DNA of 64,000 bases from Acanthopleura granulata (GCA_016165875.1 JABBOT010000007.1:11983227-12047226); one strand, 5' to 3'; positions 13,514-26,205 are shown, counted from the stretch's first letter. The notes: a model not told the origin generated them from the sequence alone. Numbers and translations: made by a program.

Positions 13514-14427
13514 CTTAGGTTTCCTGAGATAATGAGTACGCCACACTTTTTTAAACGCTCTGACACAACCTCCCTGCTCTGTGTTCAATATTGCGAAGTA
13601 ATTGTAGCAATTTTATGCAGAAGTTGGGGATATCGTGACGGACGACTAAGGCTGATTTATAAACGGAGTTACTGGCGAGCAAGCGTGGACATGAGTCATG
13701 GAGGACAAATTGAAAGGAAATTTGAGTTTGGAACATTTTGCGAACTAAGAAAGATTAACACAGTACTTCGAAAAATACTCAGTTACAGCCGGGCAGCAGA
13801 AGCAGAGCTGCTCGTGTACACGGATTGGATTACTTCGCCTGTTTAACACCTGATGCGCCCTGATCAGGTTTTTCCCAGGGCCGAGGAAAGTTTCGACTCC
13901 ACTGATTCGTTATACCATCATGAACGCAATTTTTCCCCGATGCACTATGGCTCAAATCTGCCATATAACCGCGCGGGACGGAGTTTGGGCCACGCTTTTA
14001 ATCTAAACGGTTTCCTATTATTGCAGATGTATCAGAAATTAAGGCAAAATGAAACGTTAAAAAAGTTGCCGAAGTGGCTAATCGAGTGGAATAATTTGCC
14101 CTGGGAGCATCAGTTGGCTGATTAGGAATGTGGCGGGCGGAAAGACTACCTGGCCAATACATCAATCATTTTGATGGGTGACCAGGCAGCTTATTTTACG
14201 GGCAGCGTTCCCACACCTGATACGGGATATTTGTCAACCACTCACCAGGTTATATGGCTCTCCATATCTGATATATTAAGGATACACATTATTCGCAGTT
14301 ATGGCAAAATTTACCCCTCCTGGGAATTGGTGATCGTGGCATTTTGGGCAAAATACCATCCAAGGCCCGATATCTGTCTGACAGGAATGGGTAAACGCGT
14401 GCGCTTACGTCTTTGTCATAAACTGCT
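13514..14427 (+). pseudogene. Low-stop reading frame; possible decayed gene or exon cluster
   Basis: One plus-strand frame runs about 300 codons with only two stops, TAA at 13844-13846 and TAG at 14123-14125. It stays open for a further 57 codons into the SINE that begins near 14429. It splits into three open parts: 13532-13843 (ATG start, 104 codons), 13853-14122 (ATG start, 90 codons, ending rich in Leu, Lys and Trp) and 14126 onward. A good splice-acceptor sequence, TTTCCTATTATTGCAG, ends at 14026 within the second part. I recognise no domain. It may be a decayed gene or retrocopy, or separate exons whose introns I misjudge, with the SINE inserted at its 3' side. Chance is not excluded. 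Confidence 0.3.
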
Positions 14428-14428
14428 G

Positions 14429-14656
14429 TTTATTTATTCGCGTATTTGTTTTACGCAGTACTATACTAATATTTCACTAATACGACGGCGGTCAGCATCA
14501 CGGTGGGAGGAAATCGGGCAGAGCGCGGGGGAAACCCACAACCATCCGCCGGTTGCTGGTAGACCTTCCCACATACCGCCGGTGAGGAAGTCAGCATGAG
14601 GTTGATTTGAACTCTCATCGACCACATTGGTGGTGCTGCGTTAGCGTGCTAACCGA
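14429..14656 (-). mobile_element. SINE (main family), diverged near-full copy
   Basis: Tail side TTTATTTATTCGCGTATTTG, then TTTTACGCAGTACTATACTA (the family normally has GTACTCAAGAATATTTCAC). The core reads CGGGCAGAGCGCGGGGGAAA, so the palindrome is broken by one change. A B-box remnant (GATTTGAACTCTC) and an A-box remnant at TGCTAACCGA follow. The many substitutions mark it as older than the copy at 6768. It abuts the low-stop frame at 13514-14427. Confidence 0.8.
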
Positions 14657-14679
14657 AAATTGCTGGTTATGTTGTTGTG

Positions 14680-14681
<2 letters not shown>

Positions 14682-14721
<40 letters not shown>
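14682..14721. repeat. (AT)n microsatellite
   Basis: About 20 uninterrupted AT dinucleotides. Such runs vary in length between individuals. Confidence 0.95.
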
Positions 14722-14723
<2 letters not shown>

Positions 14724-16823
14724 TTAATTATGACAACATCTTTTGGTGCATGAAAATTTCTGTTTTAGGCATATAGTTGTCAGAGTACTGTAGGACAATG
14801 ACAATAATGAATTGTCTGATGGCATAAAGATAAACCACAAAAACGAGCGTATCTACGTCCAATTCAGAAAAGCTCTCCTGTTTGGATTATACATGTATTT
14901 TTCTCTATGTGCCATATTAAAAGTCAGCATTACCTTGGGACTCTATTACCATTAGGTTGGCAACTGAGTTTCCACAAGAGGAATTATACAAATATTCATT
15001 TCATGCACACACAAGATGTTGACAAAAAATAGATATTGCTATTTTGGCGTTGAAGAGAATCGTTTCACCGAAAGCCATAGCGTCATTCGCGGAAGTTGGT
15101 TGAGCAACCCACATCCGCTCTGGCAATTATTATTTAGTGAGCTACCGGCGTGTCAGCAATTTACAGAATGGTCGCAAAGAAACTCCAGTAATTTCAGACA
15201 AAAATAAATGACCAGCACACTTAAAGTTTCGTCTGGGAGCGGAAGCGATCTTTTGGCAAGTTCCTCTCAGGTTAGTAATTGTCGCATGCTTGTCCGAGGA
15301 GCGCTATTTTTGAGTTTAATCTGGATTATAATAGCATTTATCCCCGAGTATTTTGCGACAAGTTGACGAGAGTTTCAATTAAGGAAGTAATAACTCAGAC
15401 TCAACCATTTTTCATCGGCTGCACCATCACACCTGTCAACAGCTTCGCCCACTTTTGTTTCATATACAACTGCGCATGTCTCGTCTAGCACCGCCATAAC
15501 CATTATATATGTAATACCAGGTGTTGTTACTTGCATTAAAATGTTCTTTATTAGAATCGTTTTCAGTTGCAAATATGTTTGAAGAAATAAAGCACTGAAT
15601 TGGAGCGTGAACTTTTTAATTACAGAGAAAATGAAAATTGTAAAAAAAAAAAGAAAAAAAAAATGAAAAAATCGAAGAATAGATTTGAAAATAATTTTCT
15701 TTAAATGAATGAGTCAAGAGACTTATCAAGCCACGGATGAGTACAGTTGATAAGTTCCAGTGAGCGAAAGAATCAATTACCGGTACTTCTTGAAAAAAGA
15801 CATTATCGAACATACAATCCTGACGGTACGTACAACGTTTCTTGTATGCATGACCACTGGCCTTTTTCTTTTCTTCTTTACGTTTGCTGATTGTATGCTG
15901 TTTCCAGACACAGCCTTCAGCCAGGTCGTTGAGTACGGGGCTTATGCCTGTCACCAGCAGGTTGCGTGTACCTGACAGGTGTCACCTGGTCATTGTCGTC
16001 AGTTTCATCTCTCAGAATCGGCTATCCTTTGTTCTCTTAAATAAGATGGCTTCTGAGGGACGAGTCATTCTTCCCGAAAAAAGGAACGGATATCCCGAAG
16101 ATTTATCCCGGCGCCGTGGCCATCCGTAAACTGATTTGTTGCCCAGTGTTTCGCCGGATCACTTTCTGAGTCAGACTTGAACGAGATTTCTTTTTTTTTT
16201 TTCTCCTCCTTGAAAACTGTCTTTTTTCCAAGTCGTGTCGTCGTGTTAAGAAGTAAGCCAACGGATGCAGACGTGCAAGAGAGTCTCAGGATCTCATAGA
16301 TTAAGCAACCAAATCGCGCGTGCAAGCTTCTTGTTGACAAAGACTGCCATCAGCCAAAGACCACAAATGCTTTGGGACCTGTAAAATGTTATGGTCAAGA
16401 TTTATCGGAGTGAGAGCTCGACGGCAAGAATCAGTGCACACCAAGAACTCTCGGGACGAGGGCGACGAAGTGCTGCTCCAGTTAACGTAACTAATTTTCT
16501 GTTCGCTGAGGCGAAGAAAATTCAATGACACAAATTCATCCGAGGCTAGAAAGAGATACAGGCGACGGCCAAAGATGACTCCAGTGTCAAGTTGATAATG
16601 ATGGAGGGCCATCTGGTGTGGAAGTGTCATTGGAAATGACCACTATCATTACACGCGATAAACATCGAAAATTATTTAATAACACCTCATTTAGATCCAA
16701 TGTCGCCGACTTTTCGTAGCCTGACAATCCCATCGACCTGATGAAGTAAATCGCAGACCATCTCTGAATGGTGGAATCCGAGGATGAGGCCACAAGGCTT
16801 CCCCTTTTCCGGCCCAATCAAAC
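14722..16823. other. Spacer without supported gene
   Basis: Short overlapping open frames on both strands (at most 112 codons). An A-rich run lies at 15642-15668 and a T run at 16190-16201. No recognisable gene or repeat family. Confidence 0.4.
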
Positions 16824-17016
16824 GGCAAGGGGAAAAGGACGAGGGCTAGAACTTAACATAATGAAAACCGTTTATCCCCAAACAACAACAACAACAGCAA
16901 GAAAAAAAAAAAAGGGGGGGCAAGGGGAAAAGGACGAGGGCTAGAACTTAACATAATGAAAACCGTTTATCCCCAAACAACAACAACAACAGCAAGAAAA
17001 AAAAAAAAAAAAAAAA
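16824..17016. repeat. 95-bp direct tandem duplication with poly-A ends
   Basis: Two head-to-tail copies begin GGCAAGGGGAAAAGGACGAG at 16824 and again at 16919, a period of 95 bp. They look identical through the (CAA)n block and differ only in the terminal A run (about 13 versus 22) and in a short G run closing the first copy. Perfect identity implies a very recent duplication or an assembly or library artefact. Confidence 0.9.
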
Positions 17017-17370
17017 CCGACCCTGTATTCGCCCCTCCTCCCCCCACTCTAACGATTTATTTACGTCTATATGACCCTGATCATTGCTATCCAACCATCA
17101 AAGCGCGCGTTCATGTCCTAATAGTGTAATATATACATGTAGTAGTTTTTATCACGACGACTGTTATCATAACTTGAAAAATTAAAGTTAGGCACTGTCC
17201 CCTGTATTTCGCTAAAACAAAGAAACCAAAGAAATTTTCAAGTTTAGGTTGATATCATTGAAAGTGACAATGGAATTTCAATTCTCATTCAGCTTTTTTT
17301 TCTATAGAACTCATCTGCCAGATGTCATTAAAAGCATGTATTACAAAAAAATGAGTTGCCTTCAAGTTTA

Positions 17371-17440
17371 CTCCCATCATGGTCAACTTCGTATAAGTGA
17401 AATATTCTTCAGCTTGGCGTAAAACACCAATCAAATAAAT
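17371..17440 (+). mobile_element. SINE (main family), 3' fragment
   Basis: CTCCCATCATGGTCAACTTC followed by GTATAAGTGAAATATTCTTC and AAAACACCAATCAAATAAAT matches the last 70 bases of the family in plus orientation. The head and palindromic core are absent. Confidence 0.8.
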
Positions 17441-18221
17441 TGATTCAAGTTGCCATGTCTTTTGTATATTGAGGGATGCGATGCTAACTTTAGGTCAGGC
17501 CAGATAGCCTCTGTTTTGGTTTTCTAATGACGTCTGATTAAGTAACCCTTGGGATTTAATGCCTGCTTATTGCAGTTACCGCACCATCTTCGCTACGGCA
17601 TACTAATGACTCTCCGCTCGGAAGCAGGCTTATTTGGCCGAGAATTCCTGTAGTGCATCAAACTATCGAAATGCTTTCCAGCAGCAAGCTTCACTTGGAG
17701 CTGTTTCCCCTGTAGCCAGAGACATCTGACCCTGCTTGACCTTTAATCATTTGACAATTCACCGCCAAATTATTGGTAATTGTGTCACGTCTAAAAGCTC
17801 ACATCTCGCTCACGATCTTAGCCGCTGAAATCGTATAGTGATCACGTCAGCTTGTCATTGCTTAATACATTTTTCTCTTTAGCCATGTTTTTTTTTAAAG
17901 ACGTCGCTTAATTATGTCGTTATTTTGAAGGAAGACAACATTCTGAACTTGGCTCCTAAAACAACACTGTACAGACTATCTAAGATAATCACTGACAGAG
18001 AAGCATCCCAAACACCTTCAAGCTGGGTTATGGTAGGAATTATTTAAACAACGAGATGAGTTTCTCGTTGTTGATATACAAGCAAGGGTAAACGTAAAGT
18101 AAAAACTTATAACCCTTATGAACAAAGCATACGATCATATAAATCAGCCCAAGTCAGTTGGCCATAACAAAGGCTACTGTTAATAGCTGTTTTGGTTTGT
18201 GTAGGCCTACTTGGATTCAAA

Positions 18222-18223
<2 letters not shown>
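17441..18223. other. Spacer, nothing recognised
   Basis: No open frame of note, no repeat and no RNA-like structure seen. Confidence 0.5.

Positions 18224-18281
<58 letters not shown>
18224..18281. repeat. (AT)n microsatellite
   Basis: About 29 uninterrupted dinucleotides. The flanks are not AT-repeat derived. Confidence 0.95.
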
Positions 18282-18283
<2 letters not shown>

Positions 18284-18929
18284 TATCACAAGACAGTTAA
18301 TGTAGCTATATACTGCAAGGTCAGATCATTTTAAAGAAGAGCCAATAAAAAGTTCAGCGTATATCTTCAGAGGATATCTTATAAATTATATCGTAGTTAA
18401 ATGTTTTATAAATATCTGAGAATAAAACTATAGTAAAGCTCTGTGTATATACACTCTTCAGTGATGAAACTTTAACAGAGTAATTAGAGTTAGCGGAGGT
18501 TTTCTTAAAAATATTATACCCATTATATGTGCTAATTTTCAATCGTGTGTAAGATATCAACATATATACTTGCTAGTATACTAGACAATCGTCAACTACA
18601 TCAACAACTATTCATCACTTTGACAGTGCATGCTTGGCTGGTATTTTGCCTCCTGTTGTAGTAATAGCTTGTAGGGTGACCACACATTTGATTTTCTATT
18701 TGTCTGTTGATTATTGCATTTATTTATTTGCTTGTTGCCCGGCGCCATTCCCAAAAATATTTCACCGGAGCGCGTGTGTTAAACAACAGAAATTTGGCAA
18801 GTTACTGTCGAACTTTCACATCATCTTGGTGGAAGGCAACTCTTCAATGAACGTTATACTACTCAAACTGCCATCGGAGCACTTTGTATGGTCACTAAGG
18901 TACCGTGCACGATTTAACAATGAGTGAGG

Positions 18930-19022
18930 GAATATATAAAGTCCATGCCCTGGGTCGGATTTGAACTCGCACCTCTCATCGATTGACGAACGTTTCATTT
19001 ACCATTCAGCCATGCTTCGTTC
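18930..19022 (-). mobile_element. tRNA-like element (SINE head, third type)
   Basis: On the minus strand an A-box-like ATGGCTGAATGGT is followed about 40 bases later by a B box GCGAGTTCAAATCC. The spacing is that of a tRNA gene, but the flanks do not close an acceptor stem, so a working tRNA is unlikely. The sequence after the B box (GACCCAGGGCATGGACTT) differs from the main family, so this is probably the head of another tRNA-derived SINE. Confidence 0.5.
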
Positions 19023-19909
19023 CCATGTACCACAATTTGTATTAGTAAGCGCTATTCTTATATGCGTGTACATGTAGCGTAGTCTCTGACATATACATCG
19101 TGTCCTAGTATACTCTAGTATGTAGGGAGAGACGGAGTACACGATAGCATATTGCCCAATGCGTTAGTCAAGTTCGAATGTGACATGTCAGATCATGTGA
19201 AGGAACTATAGGCATCAGTGAACACAGAACTAAATGCAAAAAACAAAGAATGTTGTCCTGGGGAAGAAAAAAGAAAGAAAACAATTATTTGCAACATGAT
19301 GTAGCTAATGTTCTAGCCTCTGAGTCGTTCCACATTTTTAAGATAAGGATTACGCCATTTTTAATTCGTCTTATACAGATCTGAAGCCTGAGCAGCTCTG
19401 TATCTTACACAGTGAACGAAACCAGCTTCAGTCGTACAGCAAATATTGGAGAAATAAAGATCTCCCAACTGACAGTGTACAGATCATTGATTTGTTGGTG
19501 TGCAGTCCTTAACCAGTGGAAATCTCCTTCTGTTGGCGGTAATATCATAAACAATGAAATATGACACTGTAACGCCAACCAAATGGAATTTCTCTGGCAC
19601 CAGATACGACGTGAACTGGGGATGTGTTCATCATGGCGGCAACTCGTACATTCCACCGAGTCGGAAATCTTTGGACACGACAAAAGAACGGGAGGGATAC
19701 ATGTAGAGAGAGAGAAACGTAGAAAAAAAAAACACAAATTTTATACTTCGTCTTCATTGGAGCATTAAACTGACATAAAAGATGATAAACCAGTCCTCAA
19801 ATGGAGTGGAAATGATAAAACCTATAGCAGTTCCACCACAGACAAGATTGTCACTATACATAAAGCTATAATCTATCATTCACAGGACGTAATTGGTTAG
19901 CGAAAATGG
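19023..19909. other. Spacer, no supported gene
   Basis: Several short open frames overlap at 19405-19768 on both strands. None shows a recognisable motif. Confidence 0.4.
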
Positions 19910-20005
19910 GTGATACAGTGAAAACACACTCTGTGATGTAGCGGTGGAAACAGACCGACACTGGAATCGAACTCTGACCTCTAGGCGAGCCATGAGAAAT
20001 CAGTT
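19910..20005 (-). mobile_element. tRNA-like element (SINE head, fourth type)
   Basis: On the minus strand CTCATGGCTCGCCTAGAGGT precedes a near-canonical B box, CAGAGTTCGATTCC (around 19968-19981), then AGTGTCGGTCTGTTTCCACC and a CACAGAGTGTG block. The A box is weak. The body differs from the other tRNA-like elements here. It could be an old SINE; a functional tRNA is unlikely because no matching acceptor stem is seen. Confidence 0.4.
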
Positions 20006-23000
20006 TTCAATACTAATGAGAAATCAATAGCCCTATCCTTTCTCGTTAGAGGGAAACGTCAAGCGGTTTGCGTGAATTATGGAAGGCGTACGGAGAGAAA
20101 TCTGCATACACCTATATGCTGCAGCACACTGCCCCCCATCCACGATGAGGTGTAATCTATCACGTTCTCCACTCGCTTTGTCAGTGTTATGTAATCCTGC
20201 CGAGATGATTTCATCATACCCAAGCTCTCTGCTACTGGCAACCACGGCCAATAACTAACTCTTCCTCGTGGTGCACTAAATATATAGCAGCATAAAAATT
20301 GAACCCAATCCCTGTACAATATAAAAATGAGGGGCAAATAAAAAAGTGGACTATGATATTTCCACCTAAAATCTCTTAAAACAAACAAATATTGTTAACT
20401 TACGAACGTGATACCAATTTCGCTTATCATCTGTCCCCGTGTCCGTCGTTAACAATAAATATATGGTACAACTGTGTCATTCTGTATTTGTGGTGAAGAC
20501 ATTTGCATATCTTATAACAGTTTCGGCATTTGAATGGTGTGGAGTTTGGAGATTTGCATGCGTAAAGTCATTACATACAGCACATTGCATACATTTCTAT
20601 AGGGTCATACACATGGGGCATGCCTAATAATATTGGGTCAGTGTAGAGTTCATCACTAACAGGGACACACCCACGGAAGGAAACTATATATGGCCAAGAT
20701 TTAGTCGTGGTTTCATCGGTCAAATTAAAATTGACTGACAAGTTTAACCGCATTTTTATGCAAAACACCTGCATGGTATCATGGGTGTTTTTTGACATTT
20801 ATCATGACACACATCGAAGAACCTAGCAGTTCACTTTCTTCATTGAGAATGATCAATTCGTGCTTTCAGAAAGCGATACATCTATGAAAGTTGGCACATA
20901 TAGGCACGTGTATACTTGTGGTGAAATAGAACCAAGACCGGTTTCAATAGGGATACCCTTTGCTAAGTAACACCTTAGAGAAGTAATGGTCACTACAAGA
21001 GCCACTTAACAGTAAGTACGCTTCACGAAACCGTGGGCCTGGACTTGGTAGAAGTGGGACGTCCTTTTCCCATGCCTGCTTGATGCTGCGGAGGGTCAGG
21101 TGAGAAGATCGCCTGGCGGTGGTCACTGACAAAGAGCAGAGCACCTTGGGGAAACACAGTATTGACATTGCTCTGAGAAGTGCGAGTCGGAGAGGAAGGG
21201 GAGGGGCTGGGATAGACTAAACCACTAGCACTTACTACGTTGAACCAACACGGACGAGTAGACGAAAAACAGAACCCCCTAATAAAAGTCGGGCGATTGC
21301 TTACTGGAGACTCCAAACAGAGAAGTCGGATGATGTACAGCAGAGCACTGGACTAGCCTTCCGTGTTCACCACCACCACGGCTTAATTTCACGTCAATTA
21401 GGGATTATGATGGTGCGTGGCCAAGTAATTGCCTTCGAGAAATGGAAAGTTCGCACACGTTGCATACTTATTTATGTGCATGGGTCTGTGATTTCCAACA
21501 CAATGTAATAACTCTTACTACGATAATCAGTTATCAAAACACGGCCGTTATTTGGAATAATCCACTGAAGGCTAAAACACACATATGACATGCTCAAACT
21601 GAATCAATCAATCCGTTTATTTAGTGTTTGTAGATCGTCAGGTTTTTTGGTGGAGGACACCTCCTAGAATTTGGAGGATACAACAACTCCTCACCAACTT
21701 GTAATCAGTTGATTGGAGACTCTTTGATTTTAGTGTCTTTCTGCATTTGTTGACGTCTGATGGAGGTGAAAGTTACATTCAGACACGAACGTTTTAGTCA
21801 AACGTCAACAGAGCACATCACTGCATTTAGAGTAATTCTAGGGGTGCTAGGGTGTGTGTAAAGGTTTACTATATCGGTCCTTACACCAACAATTAGAATA
21901 AAATCCGAACTGAGGTAAATTGAGAAGGGACAAATTGCGTGTGACTATTCACCAACTATCACACTGTCGTCGGTACCCTTGTTTTACTCTCTATGCTCAA
22001 GGCTTTGAAATTGTTCTCTTATTGCATTTATTTCCTGAGAATTTGTTCTAGATGCAGTCATTTTATTAGACATACAGTTTTATCTTTATGATGTCTTTGG
22101 AAGTCGAGATGAGAAAGGAATGCATCTAGCATCTGTATCAATTTTATCAAAATGACAAATGTTTCCTTTAAACATTTTCAAATAGTAGATTTCATCCTCA
22201 ACAAATTAGTAAACAACTTTCCCAACAGACTGAGAGATCAACATCTGAGTAAAACTCATATCTTGTCAGTAACTCTTTCCAGCTTTCATTACTGCTTCAT
22301 ACCATAGCCTATTTAGACATGGGCTGTCGTTTTTAGTCCAAATTACACCAAGAAAAACAACTTGTGTAATCTTGTTTGGTTTGTTTTTTTATTAATTCTT
22401 TGTTTCTGTTTGATGGTGTTTTTAGTTGAGATCATTGATGTTCGACAGCTGTTGAATATCATACAGACAGTAGTGCACACACCACGGGCTACTAAAAGAC
22501 CGCTATCTCTGTTATCAGTCAATGCCGGAGCTCTTGTCATCGCTGGAGGTGAAGGATCCGCGTGCGCTCTTATCAATAGAAGGATGTAGGCCTTTTAATC
22601 TAATTAGAAAGACGTTAAACATAAGGTAGGACGGAAATTCGAAAGACGCCAGTATGCTTCACACATGGCTCTCCGTCCCATAGATCAGCTCTATTTCCCC
22701 GGAGTTCGCCTTGTTTACTAGGCAGTGTCCCGAGTGTTGTGCAGCTTTTACCACCAATCTGGGTTTCGTTGGCGATGTTAGCACGCGAGATTCTCCGCGT
22801 AAGCCAGCTGGGCTTCCATAAGCCCCTTGCTCTGTAGCTGCACGCAGCCTTTCTAAGTGAAGCCAGTAACAAGAAACCAATCATTGACGTCCCAAATGTT
22901 TTTTTTAATTCCTCTCTACCTAGGCCTTTATCAATGTCGTTAACAAAGCCATAAATCAACACCGAGGGCAATTTAAAGAGAAGTGTATACTCGCTCGAAG

Positions 23001-23590
23001 CAAGTTACTACTGACGTGTACATGTGGATCTCTTATTTAGGTTGTGCACCGCCTCAGAGCCAGCGCTGGGTGTTGCGCACATATGCCAGCCATCGGCTGT
23101 TTGTATGCAGTGACAAGAACTCGGGCTATGTCATGTCTAAAGGGACAGAGGCCGAGTGCGTCTTGTGTGCGGCTGAGGCGACTTGTAAGGAAATGCCATT
23201 AGTTTACTGACGCCTTCAGCGGGAGTTCCTCTTGCAAAGTGGCCATCTAGCCATCTGTGGTGATACCCCTACACTCGGGCAAATAAAGCGGAATCAAAAT
23301 CATCCTCTTGCATGACTCAGAAATGCTCAAGAGTATATTTCTTCAATGAAGGTCATAATGTAGGCTTTAGTTTTCCATCCATCTGTAATTTTAGTGTGCG
23401 TTCAGTTGTCTGTTCGAGTCGGGGAACACGGAAGTGTGTTTTACTGGGTGAGAGGTGTGCGATCACGCATCGCAGTCGACCGACAGGAATTCTCATTTCA
23501 ACCTGAGATCAAAAAGCACTTCTGAGTGAAGATATTCCCTCTGAATAACGCGGGATAAAACCAACCTAGACCCTCCATGTTTATTCACAG
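20006..23590. other. Spacer, no supported gene
   Basis: About 3.6 kb. Overlapping open frames at 20033-20388, 21023-21316, 22343-22589 and 22615-22971 lie on both strands and are within chance length. Two octamers ATTTGCAT at 20501 and 20552 lie 51 bp apart. No repeat family was recognised. Confidence 0.4.
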
Positions 23591-23899
23591 GGCTTGCCGA
23601 CTGATGAATGGAAAACATTTTTCTCTCTCAGTGACCAATTTTTGGTGACCGAATTGAAAAAATATCTCCGAGCGATCATGGGTAGAGACAGATTCAAACT
23701 ACTGTTGATGTGCCCTGGCGCATTTTTTTTATTGTTGCAACATTTTCGCATTGTCTTTGCAAGAGTTATCCAAGCCCATTTGTGCATGGCCGCAATCGAG
23801 AGTTGCCTCAAGGAGAAAGGTGTTGATGTTTTTCCTTTCTTTTTTTCTGAAGACTGGACCTGCATCGCTATGGTTTTGTCGGGGAAGATTTGCTTCTGA
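23591..23899 (+). CDS. Possible 3'-terminal exon, unknown protein
   Basis: A pyrimidine-rich run ending in TTTATTCACAG (AG at 23589-23590) is a good splice acceptor. The frame beginning right after it (GGC TTG CCG) stays open for 102 codons to TGA at 23897. The predicted peptide has a segment near residues 13-23 (SDQFLVTELKK) that loosely recalls the C-terminal helix of BTB domains, followed by a Leu/Phe-rich stretch and two acidic-hydrophobic blocks. No donor site is evident, so a last exon would fit. An overlapping minus frame (23581-23865) is equally open, and no upstream exon was found. Low confidence. Confidence 0.22.
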   Translation, partial: GLPTDEWKTFFSLSDQFLVTELKKYLRAIMGRDRFKLLLMCPGAFFLLLQHFRIVFARVIQAHLCMAAIESCLKEKGVDVFPFFFSEDWTCIAMVLSGKICF

Positions 23900-25112
23900 G
23901 CTGAATTATTCTCTAATCTTCTAGCAGGAAATCTCGCCAGTTGATTGCTATAGGCGGGCGGCTGACCAGTACCAGGGCAAATGAGCAGCTTTCCTCGAGC
24001 ACCTGCTCTCTAGATCGTGGCGCGACCCTTGAGAATTGGCTGAAGAATCTCTGGTGTTTGCTCTTAGCGCCACAGAATGACAATTACAGGGATACTTCTT
24101 CTTTTGCCTGGTTTCCCGGCTCGGCCCGACGCTGGTGGACTCCCAACGAAACAAGACACCAGCCGAGAAGCTGGTAAATCAGACAAAATTACATCTGGAG
24201 CATTTTCTCCGATTGCTGCTGAGTCGCACGAACGTAAGGTACACACACACCCGGAGCTTATACGCCCAGGGAATGAGACATCTCTGTATATCTCCTTGAG
24301 CTCTGGATTTCAGTTCTGACCCGTTATTCTGGCAAAAAGTCTGGATGAAGTCATCCATGATTAGATTGATTGGGAATCTTAATTCGGGCAAAGTCATCAG
24401 ATGCCCATTATAGAACCTTATGTCTTAGCCCAGAGCACCGAATGGCCTTACGTCGTGAATGGGCTAGTCAAGTACGTGCGATGAGGGTAGAATGACTTAA
24501 ATACTAAAGCAAACCCATACACAGGCTCATGCAAACATGAAAAATTCTACCTGGTCAAAAGGTTACTGAACAACACCCATTCCTTTGTGGATGTATACAC
24601 ACGCAATAAAACAATATCTTAATAATGATCTGTAATTTATAAAAATAATTCCATCAGTCTAAAGATTACCCTTGTCTCTAGCTGTGGAATGGAAGTAGAG
24701 GCTCAAATGACATAATGGTATATCCACAAACTACCTTAACAGACAATGATATTTTCATAAGCTCACCTAAACCAAACAATTGAATGTGCAAGCGTACAGC
24801 TGTGTCAACGAAAACATCCTTACAGGTGCCTAAAACGTGTACAAATTTTGACTATGTCAGGGCTTGCTAATCGATAGTGGATATATGTATGAGCACCGTT
24901 AGTTCAGGTGTAGCCGCAACGATGACAGGCGAGTATTTAGTTTAGATACATCTGTTTGTATCCATGAGTGTCAATAAGCCTTCGGAAAAACAGATGATGT
25001 GTATCACTCAAAGGCAGTAAATAACGGACATTTATAATTAAAAATATATTTTGGAAATAATGTCCCTGCTTTGGGGGCCTAACGACACTTTCACTGTTGC
25101 TATGGTGGACGA
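23900..25112. other. Spacer, no supported gene
   Basis: Short overlapping frames at 23941-24397 on both strands. The rest is AT-rich with nothing notable. Confidence 0.4.
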
Positions 25113-25344
25113 TTATTTATTTATTTATTCATTTATTTTTTTGATTGCTGTTTTACGCCGTACTCAAGAATATTTTACTCACTCGACGGCGGCGAGCATT
25201 ATGGTGGGAGGAAGCCCACGACCATCCGCAGGTACCTTCACACGTACGCATGGAGAGGAAGCCAGCATGAGCTGAACTTGAACTCACAGCGACCGCACTG
25301 GTAAGAGTAACTGGGTCATCACGCCGCGCTGGTGAGCTAACCGA
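25113..25344 (-). mobile_element. SINE (main family) with internal core deletion
   Basis: A TTATTTATTTATTTATTCAT tail region is followed by TTTTACGCCGTACTCAAGAA, GACGGCGGCGAGCATTATGG, then GGAGGAAGCCCACGACCATC. The palindrome CCGGGCAGAGCCCGG between these blocks is deleted. The tRNA-like head is present, with a B box (GAACTTGAACTCAC) and an A-box remnant at GAGCTAACCGACGG. Confidence 0.88.
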
Positions 25345-26131
25345 CGGTTGTTATATTAGGTCGAGGGCGTAGCATATTTATTTATTCAGATGGACGCCTA
25401 TTGATAATAGACCTTGGACATATATGTACAGATGAAACGTCCACACAAACTAAAGGTTGGCTGTGGAAGGGTATTCGCAAGGGTTAAAGATGTATAAATT
25501 GCATATTTAGGTCAAATGCACGCCCATTTGAAATATGGCTTGGACAGAAATACAAACGGAACGTGCACGCAAGCATGTATCGATGAAAAGTGACGAATCA
25601 CGGACACCTAAATATATGGTCAGTTCATGAGACCACTTGATGGTCATGCGGTCAAAGGCGTCACAGTGGACATTTATCTGTCATCGCAGATTTGTCCATC
25701 GGCGATTGTCAAGCCACAACATTGTGACAGAGTGCTGTAGGTGAGGTCCAGATCAAGCGCCATTCCATTATAGGGATCGCTGTCCGAGCAAACTTGCATT
25801 AGAGAAAAGTTCATAGCAATGCACATCCCATCTGCATAGTTAGCCTCTTTATTCAAACAGGAGGGCGGTGTGGGTGTAAATATGGCGGGCAAAGTGAGTG
25901 GTCTCACATTTGAGTTCTAACTAAAACTAACGGGGCATTCCTCTTGGGATCCTTAGATTTGTTCACCACAGCCCGCCATATTATCCCGGATGGTGGAGGC
26001 CACCAGCAGATGTAAGCACAGGGAGTTGTCCTGTTTTCAATTCTATCTGACGAAGTAACGAACGATTAGCACATAAACGTCAGTTAATATACCACAGGGA
26101 TCAGAAGGTTATTGGATCAGAATTAATGTGA

Positions 26132-26135
<4 letters not shown>
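25345..26135. other. Spacer, nothing recognised
   Basis: One 77-codon minus frame (25674-25907) without motif. No repeats. Confidence 0.4.

Positions 26136-26202
<67 letters not shown>
26136..26202. repeat. (AT)n microsatellite, longest in window
   Basis: About 33 uninterrupted TA dinucleotides. The overlapping minus open frame with alternating Ile-Tyr is simply this repeat translated. Confidence 0.95.

Positions 26203-26205
<3 letters not shown>

Noticed and set aside
18930..19022. Authentic tRNA gene
   Set aside because: A and B boxes are present but no acceptor stem pairs, and an extra body follows; better explained as a SINE head.
25051..25275. ORFs over SINE copies (also 27542-27838 and 28866-29166)
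   Set aside because: These frames read through non-coding SINE sequence.
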